A DNA stretch of 64,000 nucleotides from Saprospiraceae bacterium (GTDB lineage: Bacteria; Bacteroidota; Bacteroidia; Chitinophagales; Saprospiraceae). Shown in pieces: positions 44,906 through 54,614 of the stretch (the first letter of the stretch is position 1; every line of letters starts with the position of its first letter). The stretch is taken from positions 310,001 through 374,000 of the forward strand of contig JADJJL010000001.1 in the NCBI GenBank assembly GCA_016710265.1. Reading direction: 5' to 3'. The notes below the pieces were generated by a model, which ran no database searches, was not told the DNA's origin, and saw nothing but the letters and a program-made list of their open reading frames with translations. The position numbers and the translations under genes are program-made.

Positions 44906-45778
44906 TTATATTATTGTACAATAACTAGTTTTCAAATAAGCCCTCGGATTATCTCTTGCTATCAGATCAAATTCATGTTCAGATAGATTTGCCATTACCT
45001 CTGACAATAATTGCTTTTCACTCTTATGATTCCTGACTACAAAGAAGTCAGTGCCATACAATACTCTATCTTTAAGCTCGTCTTTTCCTAATATCTGTTT
45101 TAATAATGGATATATAGATGGATTATGTACTATATAGCTGATATCTGCATAAACGTTTTCGTATTTATACATCATATTAGTAATGATTGAAAACCAATCC
45201 ATACTTCTCCATAATAAGCCTAAATAGCTCTTTTGGTCTTCAATTGCAACATTCGGTTTTGGTTGTGGAAAAAAATCAAATCCATCTATTTCTATTCTGA
45301 GTATGTTAGATACCTGAGCCAGTCTGTCTCGTTCCTGATACTTTGCCCATTCATCATCACCTCCATAGTGTCCCATGCATATCTTTAACTTGCTAAGATT
45401 GTGCTTTAATTCAGTCGAATCATCTGAATATCCAAAAAAATCTTTGATCTCTTGCCTACAGTTTTTTACTACTTTTCTTAAAAGTTTCTCATCCAGTAAA
45501 CATAAATAGTTAAGTGGGTGTGTAAAATTTGTACTAAAATCTATGTTTTTTAATTCTGGAAGCATTAAAGGGCTTGTAGGTTGATTTACACCATTGTTCT
45601 GTTCTAAAACTTGGTGATAATCCCATTTTTTATCCTTTTTGCCTCTGTAGAAAATAGTGCCTTTTATAACATGAGTCATTATAGGTATTTGATTATCAGC
45701 CGCATACTTCCATAACAAAAGCAACTCTTCGTCAAAAGGATAATAACCTAATGCAGGATAAATCTTAAATCCATTCAA
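44906..45778 (-). CDS. Amidohydrolase-family protein, C-terminal part (frameshifted)
   Basis: This 290-residue open frame is the back half of a metal-dependent amidohydrolase. IPIMTHVIKG, KICMGHYGGDDEW and LYGTDFFVVRNH supply the later His and Asp ligands of the TIM-barrel active site. Upstream of its first ATG the frame stays open and reads TLNTCKVKEYIEKHKLNGFK, linking it to the preceding fragment at 45807-45830. Removing one base there joins them into a ~596-residue enzyme. It ends ten bases before the S8 peptidase gene. Confidence 0.75.
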   Translation of the reverse strand: MNGFKIYPALGYYPFDEELLLLWKYAADNQIPIMTHVIKGTIFYRGKKDKKWDYHQVLEQNNGVNQPTSPLMLPELKNIDFSTNFTHPLNYLCLLDEKLLRKVVKNCRQEIKDFFGYSDDSTELKHNLSKLKICMGHYGGDDEWAKYQERDRLAQVSNILRIEIDGFDFFPQPKPNVAIEDQKSYLGLLWRSMDWFSIITNMMYKYENVYADISYIVHNPSIYPLLKQILGKDELKDRVLYGTDFFVVRNHKSEKQLLSEVMANLSEHEFDLIARDNPRAYLKTSYCTII

Positions 45779-45806
45779 CTTGTGTTTCTCTATATACTCT
45801 TTGACC

Positions 45807-46697
45807 TTACAAGTATTTAATGTAATTTGTCCCTGTCAATGGGTCTCCTGATATTTTCAGAAAATCGGGTTGATCTATTATTCTTCTAGGATCTATAAAT
45901 ACAAATGGAAAGACCTTTTTAAGAGGGTCATTTTTCAATTTTATCAATTCATCCATTTGAAACTCAAAACTACCTTTCTCATCCATAATTTTTCCTGCCC
46001 CCATATAATGCATATCCATTGGCAAGACTACAAATCCCGTGCCTTCATCATATTGATTTATAAGTTTAGAATATATATTGCTACTTTTTTTATATCCGGC
46101 GAATCGTATGATGTTTAAATATCTGGAAAGAAACTCGAATGTTTTACTATCAGGGATAAATTTCATATAGGGTAATAAATACCTAGCTAATGTCCATAAT
46201 ACTTGCCTCCCAATTTCAATAAAGAAAAAGACAAATAAAATAATTATGACTTTATTAAAGAAGGAAGGATCTTTTAAAAAGATGTGTTTTGATTCTAAAA
46301 ATAAAAATACGTTTCTGACATTAGAATATAACCAATCATTTGACTTGATAAGTGTATTTATCTGTTCGCCTAATAAATAATATATTGCATGTGTTATGAA
46401 CCACACATTTATAATCGTAGCAATGGATTTTGCAATGAAATTTCTATACAGAAATGTTCTATAACTATGCCATACATTCTTAGATTGTATTTTAATTGTT
46501 ATCAATTTCTCATAGAACACTTTCCATTTTCCTTGATCAAACTTCAAAAACTCATTGATACTCATTAATACATCTGTATTGATCCATTTATAAAATGGCC
46601 ATGGGAGAAAACTTTTAGCTAAATAAGGCGGAACGGTTTTACTTGTAAAAATATGAGTATGACAGTTTATCATTGACTTTTTACCTGATTTTTCCAT
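45807..46697 (-). CDS. Amidohydrolase-family protein, N-terminal part with two membrane helices
   Basis: This 296-residue frame begins MEKSGKKSMINCHTHIFT, where His13 and His15 form the first metal motif of the amidohydrolase_2 superfamily. About 100 residues later the barrel is interrupted by two strongly hydrophobic segments, about 91-109 (SIATIINVWFITHAIYYLL) and 149-172 (around KVIIILFVFFFIEIGRQV). It returns to barrel-like sequence (FVVLPMDMHYMGAG, VFPFVFIDPRR). Such an insertion would anchor the enzyme in the inner membrane. The frame ends early at 45807; the gene continues at 44906-45778 after a one-base shift. Confidence 0.72.
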   Translation of the reverse strand: MEKSGKKSMINCHTHIFTSKTVPPYLAKSFLPWPFYKWINTDVLMSINEFLKFDQGKWKVFYEKLITIKIQSKNVWHSYRTFLYRNFIAKSIATIINVWFITHAIYYLLGEQINTLIKSNDWLYSNVRNVFLFLESKHIFLKDPSFFNKVIIILFVFFFIEIGRQVLWTLARYLLPYMKFIPDSKTFEFLSRYLNIIRFAGYKKSSNIYSKLINQYDEGTGFVVLPMDMHYMGAGKIMDEKGSFEFQMDELIKLKNDPLKKVFPFVFIDPRRIIDQPDFLKISGDPLTGTNYIKYL

Positions 46698-46702
46698 TTC
46701 AA

Positions 46703-47608
46703 TTATTTTTTTGGATAATCTAATTGATCAAACTTCAACCCACTAGTTCCTCCACCTCGTCCAACTTTTTTCTCATGGCCATACCATACATAAGTCTTTC
46801 CATCAAACCATCTGGCTCTTTGCCATTTTGCTTCTGCGATCCGTCCTGCTTTGGGAACTTCTTCTTCATTTATAAAATATGGAGAAAGGGGACTCAACAA
46901 ATCAGTACGTGGTTTAATTTGTCCTGCAAAATTTTCAATAGCTCTCAGTGTTTGAGCTCTCCGCAATTTTATTGACCTGTTAGATGTGTCTGTATTCACT
47001 GGGATAAAAGGAATCCAATTTTCGGGTACAGATGTGGCCAATTTATATTTTAAATTATTTTCGTTATTTTCGTTCTCTGTCACATCATCTTCTTCAAGGT
47101 TTTCATTGTATTTCTTCAATAATTGTTGAAGTCTGATACCTGCTTCATTTCCATCAGTACCTTTATTCATTCCTGAATTGATGGTTTGCTCAATACCCCA
47201 GACCATATTGGCCATTTCATCTCTAATAAAATTAACTTTTTCTAATGGTTTACCTTCGAGTTTATCCGGAGTTGAAGGTGCCACAAACAATAAACTTGGT
47301 GGCACTTTGCTAGCATCGGTTTCATTATGCAGTTGAAAAACTGACCACTTTCTCTGCGTGCTTACTGGTGGATCCACTATGTTTGCTGGCTGAATTAAAG
47401 TACGTATTCCAAAATTATCTCTTACTTCAATACCTTGGATCTCAGTCAACGTGCCTACTTCAGCTGCATGCGGAAGCATGTACCAATTTCCAGCATAGTT
47501 TACCATAAAATCTAAAAGCAATAGTTTAGAAACATCAGTCTTATTGACGATCATATTTCCAAAGTCAATTTGACTATCTTCCATTTGCCACCATCTAGCT
47601 TCAGGCAT
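46703..47608 (-). CDS. Unknown large protein F, C-terminal part (frameshifted)
   Basis: This 301-residue frame begins MPEARWWQMEDSQIDFGNM. It overlaps the end of the preceding frame at a T7 run (47615-47621 on the plus strand as A7). If one T is removed, the two read through as IFFPGMPEARWW into one ~1026-residue protein. From memory, this GMP-x-ARWW-x2-E stretch is internal in homologous proteins, so I regard it as the C-terminal third of one gene. No signal peptide, no recognised domain. Five bases separate it from the amidohydrolase. Confidence 0.6.
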   Translation of the reverse strand: MPEARWWQMEDSQIDFGNMIVNKTDVSKLLLLDFMVNYAGNWYMLPHAAEVGTLTEIQGIEVRDNFGIRTLIQPANIVDPPVSTQRKWSVFQLHNETDASKVPPSLLFVAPSTPDKLEGKPLEKVNFIRDEMANMVWGIEQTINSGMNKGTDGNEAGIRLQQLLKKYNENLEEDDVTENENNENNLKYKLATSVPENWIPFIPVNTDTSNRSIKLRRAQTLRAIENFAGQIKPRTDLLSPLSPYFINEEEVPKAGRIAEAKWQRARWFDGKTYVWYGHEKKVGRGGGTSGLKFDQLDYPKK

Positions 47609-49784
47609 GCCAGGAAAAAAATATTTTAGATGGTATTAATATATTTACATCTGATTCCGGAACTGGGTTTTCTATGGTGGCACCTGGTTTATCCAAAAAA
47701 TCTTTTCCCCCAACGGCAATATCCACATCTATCCAATCAAGATTTTTACCCGAATACTCTTTACCAATCACTTTAAAATCACCTTTGCTGGTATCCGTAT
47801 TTTTTGCCCGGCATTGAAAGTTATGTTCCAGCTGTTTTGTTGACCAAGATGAAGAAATATTGGATACATTGAAAAATAGATGATCATATTTAGATTTAAA
47901 TTCCACTAATACTACTTGGAGTTTATCTTTTTCTGCTTGCGATAAAGTTGAAATAAAAACATGATTAAAATGAGTTCCATCTTGAATGGCTGAAATAAAC
48001 TCCCATCCATCAATGGATCGATTCTGTGCAGACACCAGCATCAACCAAGTTTCTTCATTTGCCTTCAACTGAAGATATTCTATGTATGCCTGTTTGGTAT
48101 CTTCATTAGTTATAGGATCTGGTTCGAGTAATTTTACTGCATATTGAGAAATAAAACCTTGTTTTAGTTCTTCCAATACTGTATTCTCAAATTTAGTTTT
48201 AAGCAACTTCAGCCAGTAGTTTCCTACTTCTATTCTTAGTAACCAGTTTTTTTCAATATCTACCATTCCTTTTTCTACAATACATTCTAAGGGTATTTGA
48301 TCATTATAAGCTTCATATTCTGGACTTTTTTCCAGTTGAGTATATCTATTGAGTCTTGTTGTTTTTAACCCAACCTTACTATACACAATCGAACCTCCAT
48401 CTTCTCCATCAAATTCTCCCCATTGCCATTGTCTCGATATCATCCACATGGCATCTCTTACTTCCGCTTGGAGGGATTTTGTAAAGTCAAGTGTCCTGGC
48501 CCTCGGTTCAATAGTTTTCCATGCTGTCATTGCGAATGGACATTTTTGAATGGGTGGTACGATTGGTGGACAGATCTCAACTATTTGTGATTGATTATTG
48601 GATGTAGTAAATTCTACACTTAAATTTTCTGCATCCAACTGCCCACTAATAATTTCAATCTCTAAGGCATTAAGAAAAATGGGTTTAATCTCTCTAGTAT
48701 CATTTGGTCCATTTTCAGTTTTACAGCATTCTACTTCATTATTGGCACTAATCAGTATAGGGCTTTCCTTTTTTTTCTCACGTTCAGAGATCTTACCGCA
48801 AAATAAAAATCCATCATCATTAATAATCATCTCGCTTAGAATAGCGATTTCACTTGGTCCGATATACTTAATCCAAATTTTTGCTTGATTAGGATTAGTA
48901 ATACTCATGTTAAATTTTATGACAAAATGATGTTGTTTATTAACATCAAATGCCATTATGTATGCAAATGGTTGTCTATAGATAATTTTTAGAACTTTGA
49001 ATGACCCATTTAAAAATCCCATTCTTAATGGCTCTGTATCGAGGTTTCTACTTGTATAATTTCCAAACGTTATAAAAATATCTGTATCATTATGACCTGC
49101 AATAAGAAATTTTCCTCTACCGATTGAAGCTACGGAATCAATTTCGACATTTATTGTTGGATCAGGAAAGGTCAGCGTAAATCCTTGACTAGAATTAATT
49201 CCTACTTCTGATAACAAAATTAAACCTTCTTTATTCTCCTTTAGGATTGTACTTCCAACAAACACTAAATGCCTATCTAATAAGGCAAGATCAAAATGTT
49301 TATCATTCCCTTGAGTTCTAAGATTAAAAGTCCCCGAGCTTTGCCCATTTAAGTTGATCCTGTGGTATTCAGTACTTGTTGTATTCACATTTTTCCAACC
49401 TGATATCACCCACTCATTTTCTGATAATTTTAGTAACTTGCTTGACTTAGTTGTATTTGGCGAAATGATCTCTTTTGTAAATATGATTTGTCCATTAATG
49501 TTCGCTTTTATACACAAGTGACTTTTGGTATTTTGTGCTCCAATCATTGCATTCCCTAATATCATTACCTGATCCGGATTGATCATCTCCACTTGTAAAA
49601 ATTTAACAGATTTTCGTGGCATCTGATATAGTTTTTCCCATATCACAATCCCTTTGATATCTGTTAAAACAATTAAACCTTGTTGTCCTTTTTGACCAAC
49701 ATTTAAGTATCCTGATGGCAAAGCAACGAAATCATTAAATTGTGCATCTCCATCTTGACTATATTTATTAAAAAATGTATTCAT
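47601..49784 (-). CDS. Unknown large protein F, N-terminal part, propeller-like plus conserved domain
   Basis: This 727-residue frame has two parts. Residues 1-400 are beta-rich with repeating patterns such as GLIVLTDIKGIVIWEKLYQM, reminiscent of a beta-propeller. The later part has RARTLDFTKSLQAEVRDAMWMISRQWQWGEFDGEDGG (about residues 430-470), a pattern I recognise from uncharacterised large proteins in other bacteria (from memory, not searched). There is no signal peptide. It continues into 46703-47608 after a one-base shift. It starts 18 bases after the end of the ~1600-residue gene. Function unknown. Confidence 0.6.
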   Translation of the reverse strand: MNTFFNKYSQDGDAQFNDFVALPSGYLNVGQKGQQGLIVLTDIKGIVIWEKLYQMPRKSVKFLQVEMINPDQVMILGNAMIGAQNTKSHLCIKANINGQIIFTKEIISPNTTKSSKLLKLSENEWVISGWKNVNTTSTEYHRINLNGQSSGTFNLRTQGNDKHFDLALLDRHLVFVGSTILKENKEGLILLSEVGINSSQGFTLTFPDPTINVEIDSVASIGRGKFLIAGHNDTDIFITFGNYTSRNLDTEPLRMGFLNGSFKVLKIIYRQPFAYIMAFDVNKQHHFVIKFNMSITNPNQAKIWIKYIGPSEIAILSEMIINDDGFLFCGKISEREKKKESPILISANNEVECCKTENGPNDTREIKPIFLNALEIEIISGQLDAENLSVEFTTSNNQSQIVEICPPIVPPIQKCPFAMTAWKTIEPRARTLDFTKSLQAEVRDAMWMISRQWQWGEFDGEDGGSIVYSKVGLKTTRLNRYTQLEKSPEYEAYNDQIPLECIVEKGMVDIEKNWLLRIEVGNYWLKLLKTKFENTVLEELKQGFISQYAVKLLEPDPITNEDTKQAYIEYLQLKANEETWLMLVSAQNRSIDGWEFISAIQDGTHFNHVFISTLSQAEKDKLQVVLVEFKSKYDHLFFNVSNISSSWSTKQLEHNFQCRAKNTDTSKGDFKVIGKEYSGKNLDWIDVDIAVGGKDFLDKPGATIENPVPESDVNILIPSKIFFSWHA

Positions 49785-49802
49785 CTTTAGTTACTAAGCA
49801 GG

Positions 49803-50606
49803 TTAAACAGATTGATTAAATTTGACCGTTTGTTTGTGATCAGAAGAAATAGGATGTACAATGCCAGGTAAAAATTTATTAAACTCAGAACCTGGAGCTT
49901 TTTCTAATAAATCTGGATCAATGGCTCTTAGTTGAGCAGTTTCCAGAGTTTCATCCAATGTACTGATCAGATCATCCCAGCTCCAGTTTGATCTATTGGT
50001 AGGTGGTACACACAAAAGGATAGCTTGTGGTGCTTCCGTTTGTGGTTCATCATAATTAAAACTTATACCTGTAGTTTCCTTCTTATTTGGTATTTTCTCT
50101 ATCCATTCATCCATGATTAATCCACAAACAAGTTTAGCGTCATCAGAAGGAAAATTATTCGGAAAGTTTAATACCAATGATGTAGTGTCTGGCGATATTG
50201 CTTCTTGTGGTTTATTATATTCAATACCCATCCATTGATCATCCACTTGATATGGGAGTTGCATTGCATGAATCTTGGTATCAACACCACTTTCTGAAAT
50301 ATCAGCTAATAGACTAAATGTTTGCCAGTTTTGTATTTTATCCTTGACTTTTGAGATTCCTATTAACCAATCATCCATTACTAGCTCCGATCCTGCATGA
50401 TTTATTAGATTTTCTCTGTCATGATAAGTTAATTTAACTTCAGGGTAGTTTGCTATTTTAAACTTGGGCAATATCGGTACATCTTTACCTACTTTAATTT
50501 TAATAGCTTTAATTAATTCTTTATATTTTGAAAATATGATTCCTTCTGCTTGCTTCAAACTTCTCTCTCTAACAATTTCTTCAAGTTGCCGTAGTCTTTT
50601 TTCCAA
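49803..50606 (-). CDS. Unknown giant protein E, C-terminal part (frameshifted)
   Basis: This 267-residue frame has a TTG at its nominal start, but it is open further upstream and reads NGYDETARTLLIGTTDIALKEL, so the start is artificial. It continues the giant protein of 49803-54605. The join to the preceding fragment needs one extra G in the GGG run complementary to 50688-50690. The N-terminal part is a charged helix (LRQLEEIVRERSLKQAEGII), and the rest is unrecognised. It ends 18 bases before protein F. Confidence 0.6.
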   Translation of the reverse strand: MEKRLRQLEEIVRERSLKQAEGIIFSKYKELIKAIKIKVGKDVPILPKFKIANYPEVKLTYHDRENLINHAGSELVMDDWLIGISKVKDKIQNWQTFSLLADISESGVDTKIHAMQLPYQVDDQWMGIEYNKPQEAISPDTTSLVLNFPNNFPSDDAKLVCGLIMDEWIEKIPNKKETTGISFNYDEPQTEAPQAILLCVPPTNRSNWSWDDLISTLDETLETAQLRAIDPDLLEKAPGSEFNKFLPGIVHPISSDHKQTVKFNQSV

Positions 50607-50635
50607 TTCTTTTAAAGCAATATCAGTGGTTCCTA

Positions 50636-51535
50636 TTAATAAAGTTCTAGCGGTCTCATCATAACCATTTGGATCAGTGCTGATGCACCCTTGAATACCA
50701 GCTCTGATAATTCAAGCAGTTTTGCTCTAAGGTTGTCAAAGTTTGATTCAGTATTTGAGCTTGTAAGAAGTAATTTTATGGATGTTAAATCTGATTTTAA
50801 TGTTAATAGATTTATCATTCCATTATAGCTTGCTAAATCAAATTCTTCAGAATCAGAAATTTGGATCATCTCAGAATCTCTTTGCAAGTGTGTAGGTAAC
50901 ATAATCTCACTATCTGTCATCAACCGATAGATATTTCTACTCAATGAGAGAACTTCTATAAAAGATCTCTCATTCGTTGCAAATCCAGCTTTGTTTTCAA
51001 AATTGATAAGAATAGACATCTCCTTAGTAAGATTCTTTGTCTTCCTGATGTGATACAATATTCGTTGGGACAATTCCGAGCTTGTATCATTCAATGGATT
51101 ATTTAATAAAATAACAAAGTCTATCGGTTGCAACCCAAGATTTATTGGTGTAACTATCTCACTTTCGAACATATCTGGATCTTTAGATATCTGGTATGTA
51201 ACCTTGCATTTTATTTTGTTACCATCACCAAGTATTTTTCCGATCCACCAGTTTATCTGTGGGCTTACTTTAGATCGATAAGTCTGATTACTTGACCATA
51301 TTTCAGTATCTATATCATCAGCATTAAATAACACACCCATCCTTTGGGTTAATGTAATACCTGTTCTCGGTGTTTCTATAAATTGCGGCTCAGGTATATT
51401 TTTCCCTTCACCTATTGAGTTCAAGATGGCATTTGCTCTTACATGATTACCTAAAACTGCCTGATGCACTCCCTCAGCCATTGTCAGATCTGAAATAGCA
51501 TCAATGATTTCATCCAAATCCTTACAGCATAGCAA
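50636..51535 (-). CDS. Unknown giant protein E, middle part (frameshifted)
   Basis: This 299-residue frame contains DEIIDAISDLTMAEGVHQAVLGN and PEPQFIETPRTGITLTQRMGV, which resemble stretches I recall from large uncharacterised proteins, where they lie inside a longer chain. The nominal TTG start is not convincing: the frame is open upstream to about 51597 and joins the 1004-residue frame after deletion of one base in 51591-51600. It joins the 267-residue frame through one added base at 50688-50690. Confidence 0.6.
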   Translation of the reverse strand: MLCCKDLDEIIDAISDLTMAEGVHQAVLGNHVRANAILNSIGEGKNIPEPQFIETPRTGITLTQRMGVLFNADDIDTEIWSSNQTYRSKVSPQINWWIGKILGDGNKIKCKVTYQISKDPDMFESEIVTPINLGLQPIDFVILLNNPLNDTSSELSQRILYHIRKTKNLTKEMSILINFENKAGFATNERSFIEVLSLSRNIYRLMTDSEIMLPTHLQRDSEMIQISDSEEFDLASYNGMINLLTLKSDLTSIKLLLTSSNTESNFDNLRAKLLELSELVFKGASALIQMVMMRPLELY

Positions 51536-51590
51536 AATATTTTGTTTATGAATACTATCTGTAATAAAATCAAAAAAGGTAATTTGGTTT

Positions 51591-54500
51591 CTATAAGAGC
51601 TTTAGTAAATCCAAGCCATGCACTACTTGATTGGCTTCAAAATTTTCCATTGCATCATTCTCCTTGCGTGTAACTAATGGCAACTTTGTTCTTAATTCAT
51701 AAATGTATTTGTCAAGTTCAAGTCCATTGCCACTTTTATCATGGAGTGATCGTTCAAAACGATAACCCAACAATGCTGCCAATTCCTGACCATTCTGAAT
51801 ACCTTGTATGATTTCCTTAGCCAATCTGACTCTTCTCGACGTCAAATCTACCTGCATTTGCTCCTTTCCTTTTGACAGATATCCTTCTCTTAATACAGCT
51901 GAAGTTGTAGCCTGTGCAATGGATGGCGCATGTATAAAACCAGCATTTCCAGCATCAAAGGTTAATTTGTGAATTTCATTATCGTTGGTAAATAAGGAAG
52001 GGATTTGTGAATTAGGTACAACAGTTCTTGGTGGATCTTTCCTTACATTTAATACCCACCCATAAGCTCCAAGATAACACCCATTTGGTGTTGATGTTCT
52101 CATTTTTTGAAGTTTATAATCTACTAATCCTGTCTGCCAGGCATCGTATCTGTAGCTGCATAAGTCTAAATGTTCACTCAATAACCTTTCTAATCTTTCA
52201 GTTGGAATACTTCCTAGACTTTCATGTGATAATTTTTTTAATGAAGTTGTATAGTCTACATAAGTCGAGTCCTCCTTGATGTAGGAAATCAATTCAGACC
52301 TTTCTTTGGTATTGATATATTGATACCATACTGCCTTACATGCTTCTTCTATTTCTGTATTCAAGAGTTCTTTCTCTATCCATTCTCCGCCATGAAATTT
52401 TTTCCATAATATTTCCCAGACAATTAACAAAAGGCTATGTCTAAGCATACCATACAACAATGAACCATCATATAAATTCTGATCAATATATTCCTGAATA
52501 ATGATTTCAATATTAGATGGATCACTTAAATAAGCGATGTAATCATTAGAGAGAGAAATTTCTTCTGATATTGGGTCTTGAGTTACGATTCCATTTTTTA
52601 TTCTACTTTGAAATGGGAACCAACTCAACATAGATGCTCTTGTATTTTTAAACAGCAAATCCGCATCAGAAATCAAATTGTTTATACTTGCATTAGTCTG
52701 GCTGGATTGAATCACTTGGTTATCGAGCCAAAGATCAGCATTATTAGGAGTTTGTTTTAAATACATGTAATAAACCAAAGGCCCGATTCCTAATCTGTTA
52801 TAGTACTCCACTGATCCTGATTGTAAACCCAAAATATCAAGAAAATCTTGTTGCCAATTGTCTGACCCTTGACTTGTCGTTTTTACATTTCCAAGCTTTC
52901 TTCGCCAACTTTCTTTGAAAAAATTCAAGACTGGTTGTAGCTTTTTAGGAACTGAGTCTGCATTCTCCCATACCATTTTTGAATAAGCAGTAATAGGCAA
53001 CACTCCATAAGGCTGATTTCCTACCCGTATCGCAGGCAAAGGACCACGACCACTTATATAAGCCGTAAAAAATTCTTTCAGATTGGCTATATCTGAAATA
53101 CTTAAGGTGTCATTGCTAAGCGTATTCCATGTGACCAGCATATGTTTGAAATAATATCCCAAAGTACCATGCCATAGTGCTTCATTCATGGCCGTTGCTT
53201 CAATCCTGTCAGTATGATTGGCAAAGTAAGTATGTGCAAATGTATCAACTCCTATACCCAATCCATAAGCCAACCATTGACCGTCTTTCCATTCAAATTT
53301 ATTACTGATATCCAAAGGTCCGATCAATGGGCTTTCTTGCTCTGTTTGGAACGAAAATGTAGGATCTTGCCTGAGTTGTGAATACCCACTTGGCTTGTCT
53401 TTAGAATTATTGGTTGGTGTTCCCTGCGGCACAATGCCAAAACCATTTTGACCATAATGATGACTATCTACCAATCCTTCCAATAACTGTTGTGAATGAT
53501 GTTGATCTGCACTCAATCTAAGACCTAGGACTGTAATCTTATCAAAACCAGAATTATATTGAGCATTGGTTATTTCAATCTTTACGGCCATGCCATTGGC
53601 TACAGCAGCATCAAAATCATACAACCATCTGATGCGTCCATCCATGCTAAGATTACCGTCCTCATCTTCTTCAAACAAATCTTCTTCAGAATTTGGGTCA
53701 GGACCAAGTATCAAAGGGTAAGCATGGACAGGCTTACTTTCTCTTTCTATAACATCAGTCCCATTTTGCAACCGTACAACAAACTTATCAGGTACGACGT
53801 AACTTCGTGCTGGCAATGACCAACTGTTATCCTTTGACAAAGTAAAAGGTGGATATTGTAAATCTGACGGTATGGCTTCACTATCGTCTGCTGGCCAGTT
53901 TAGTGGTTTGGTTTTTAAAACAATATATGCTGCCCTGTTACTGCCGTATAAACTATTCAATACTCTCCATTCTTTTTTATAATTTGTCAATCTGTCATTT
54001 TCCGGATCGCCTATTTTGCTCCAATAATTTTTTCCAGCTTCGTTTTCATCTGACGTTAATATTGTTTCATGTGTGACTACAAAAATATCATCGGGAATAA
54101 ATCGTACTCCAAGATACTTTTTAGGGTCGTTGTCATAAGTAAGAAATCTGGTTTCAATTCTTATAGGCATTAATATGATTGGAAACTTTGCATCCCAGTT
54201 TTCTACCATATTCTGGGGGCTTGCCAATGCCCAAAATTGTTGGTAAAAGTCGACTAGTTGACTTTCTATGGTAGTAATTTCTGTAAGAAAATTATTTTTG
54301 ACCTTTGTCAATTCGTTAAGCTTCTTATCCAATTTTATTGGGTCACCGAATATTGGGCCTTCTTTTATGGGACTGCCCTTTAAGTCAGTTTTTTGTATTG
54401 GAATTTTTGACAAGAATGGCTTGCCAGAAGTATCAGCTTTTTTTTTGTCTGTTTTTTTATCAGGCTTTTCCTTTTTGGCTTTTCGTATTAACTCTTCTTG

Positions 54501-54605
54501 ATATCGCTCCAATGTCCTGCTTGCAATAAACAGTGCTTCTTGTTTTTGCAATAGTTCTTGCCTATTCGTTTGAATTTTATTTCTTAAATTAATAAAATCA
54601 CTCAT
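51591..54605 (-). CDS. Unknown giant protein E, N-terminal part
   Basis: This 1004-residue frame starts MSDFINLRNKIQTNRQEL. It has a coiled-coil and Lys-rich N-terminus (about 1-125), then a conserved-looking part, ILMPIRIETRFL and VRFIPDDIFVVTHE (about 145-195), followed by long helical and mixed sequence with QHHSQQLLEGLVDSHHYGQ, LPAIRVGNQPYGVLPI (about 530) and ALLGYRFERSLHD near the end. It has no signal peptide. With the two following frames it makes a ~1600-residue protein after two single-base corrections. The family is uncharacterised as far as I know; it occurs with proteins D and F in other bacteria, from memory. Confidence 0.62.
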   Translation of the reverse strand: MSDFINLRNKIQTNRQELLQKQEALFIASRTLERYQEELIRKAKKEKPDKKTDKKKADTSGKPFLSKIPIQKTDLKGSPIKEGPIFGDPIKLDKKLNELTKVKNNFLTEITTIESQLVDFYQQFWALASPQNMVENWDAKFPIILMPIRIETRFLTYDNDPKKYLGVRFIPDDIFVVTHETILTSDENEAGKNYWSKIGDPENDRLTNYKKEWRVLNSLYGSNRAAYIVLKTKPLNWPADDSEAIPSDLQYPPFTLSKDNSWSLPARSYVVPDKFVVRLQNGTDVIERESKPVHAYPLILGPDPNSEEDLFEEDEDGNLSMDGRIRWLYDFDAAVANGMAVKIEITNAQYNSGFDKITVLGLRLSADQHHSQQLLEGLVDSHHYGQNGFGIVPQGTPTNNSKDKPSGYSQLRQDPTFSFQTEQESPLIGPLDISNKFEWKDGQWLAYGLGIGVDTFAHTYFANHTDRIEATAMNEALWHGTLGYYFKHMLVTWNTLSNDTLSISDIANLKEFFTAYISGRGPLPAIRVGNQPYGVLPITAYSKMVWENADSVPKKLQPVLNFFKESWRRKLGNVKTTSQGSDNWQQDFLDILGLQSGSVEYYNRLGIGPLVYYMYLKQTPNNADLWLDNQVIQSSQTNASINNLISDADLLFKNTRASMLSWFPFQSRIKNGIVTQDPISEEISLSNDYIAYLSDPSNIEIIIQEYIDQNLYDGSLLYGMLRHSLLLIVWEILWKKFHGGEWIEKELLNTEIEEACKAVWYQYINTKERSELISYIKEDSTYVDYTTSLKKLSHESLGSIPTERLERLLSEHLDLCSYRYDAWQTGLVDYKLQKMRTSTPNGCYLGAYGWVLNVRKDPPRTVVPNSQIPSLFTNDNEIHKLTFDAGNAGFIHAPSIAQATTSAVLREGYLSKGKEQMQVDLTSRRVRLAKEIIQGIQNGQELAALLGYRFERSLHDKSGNGLELDKYIYELRTKLPLVTRKENDAMENFEANQVVHGLDLLKLL

Positions 54606-54614
54606 GTTTCATTT

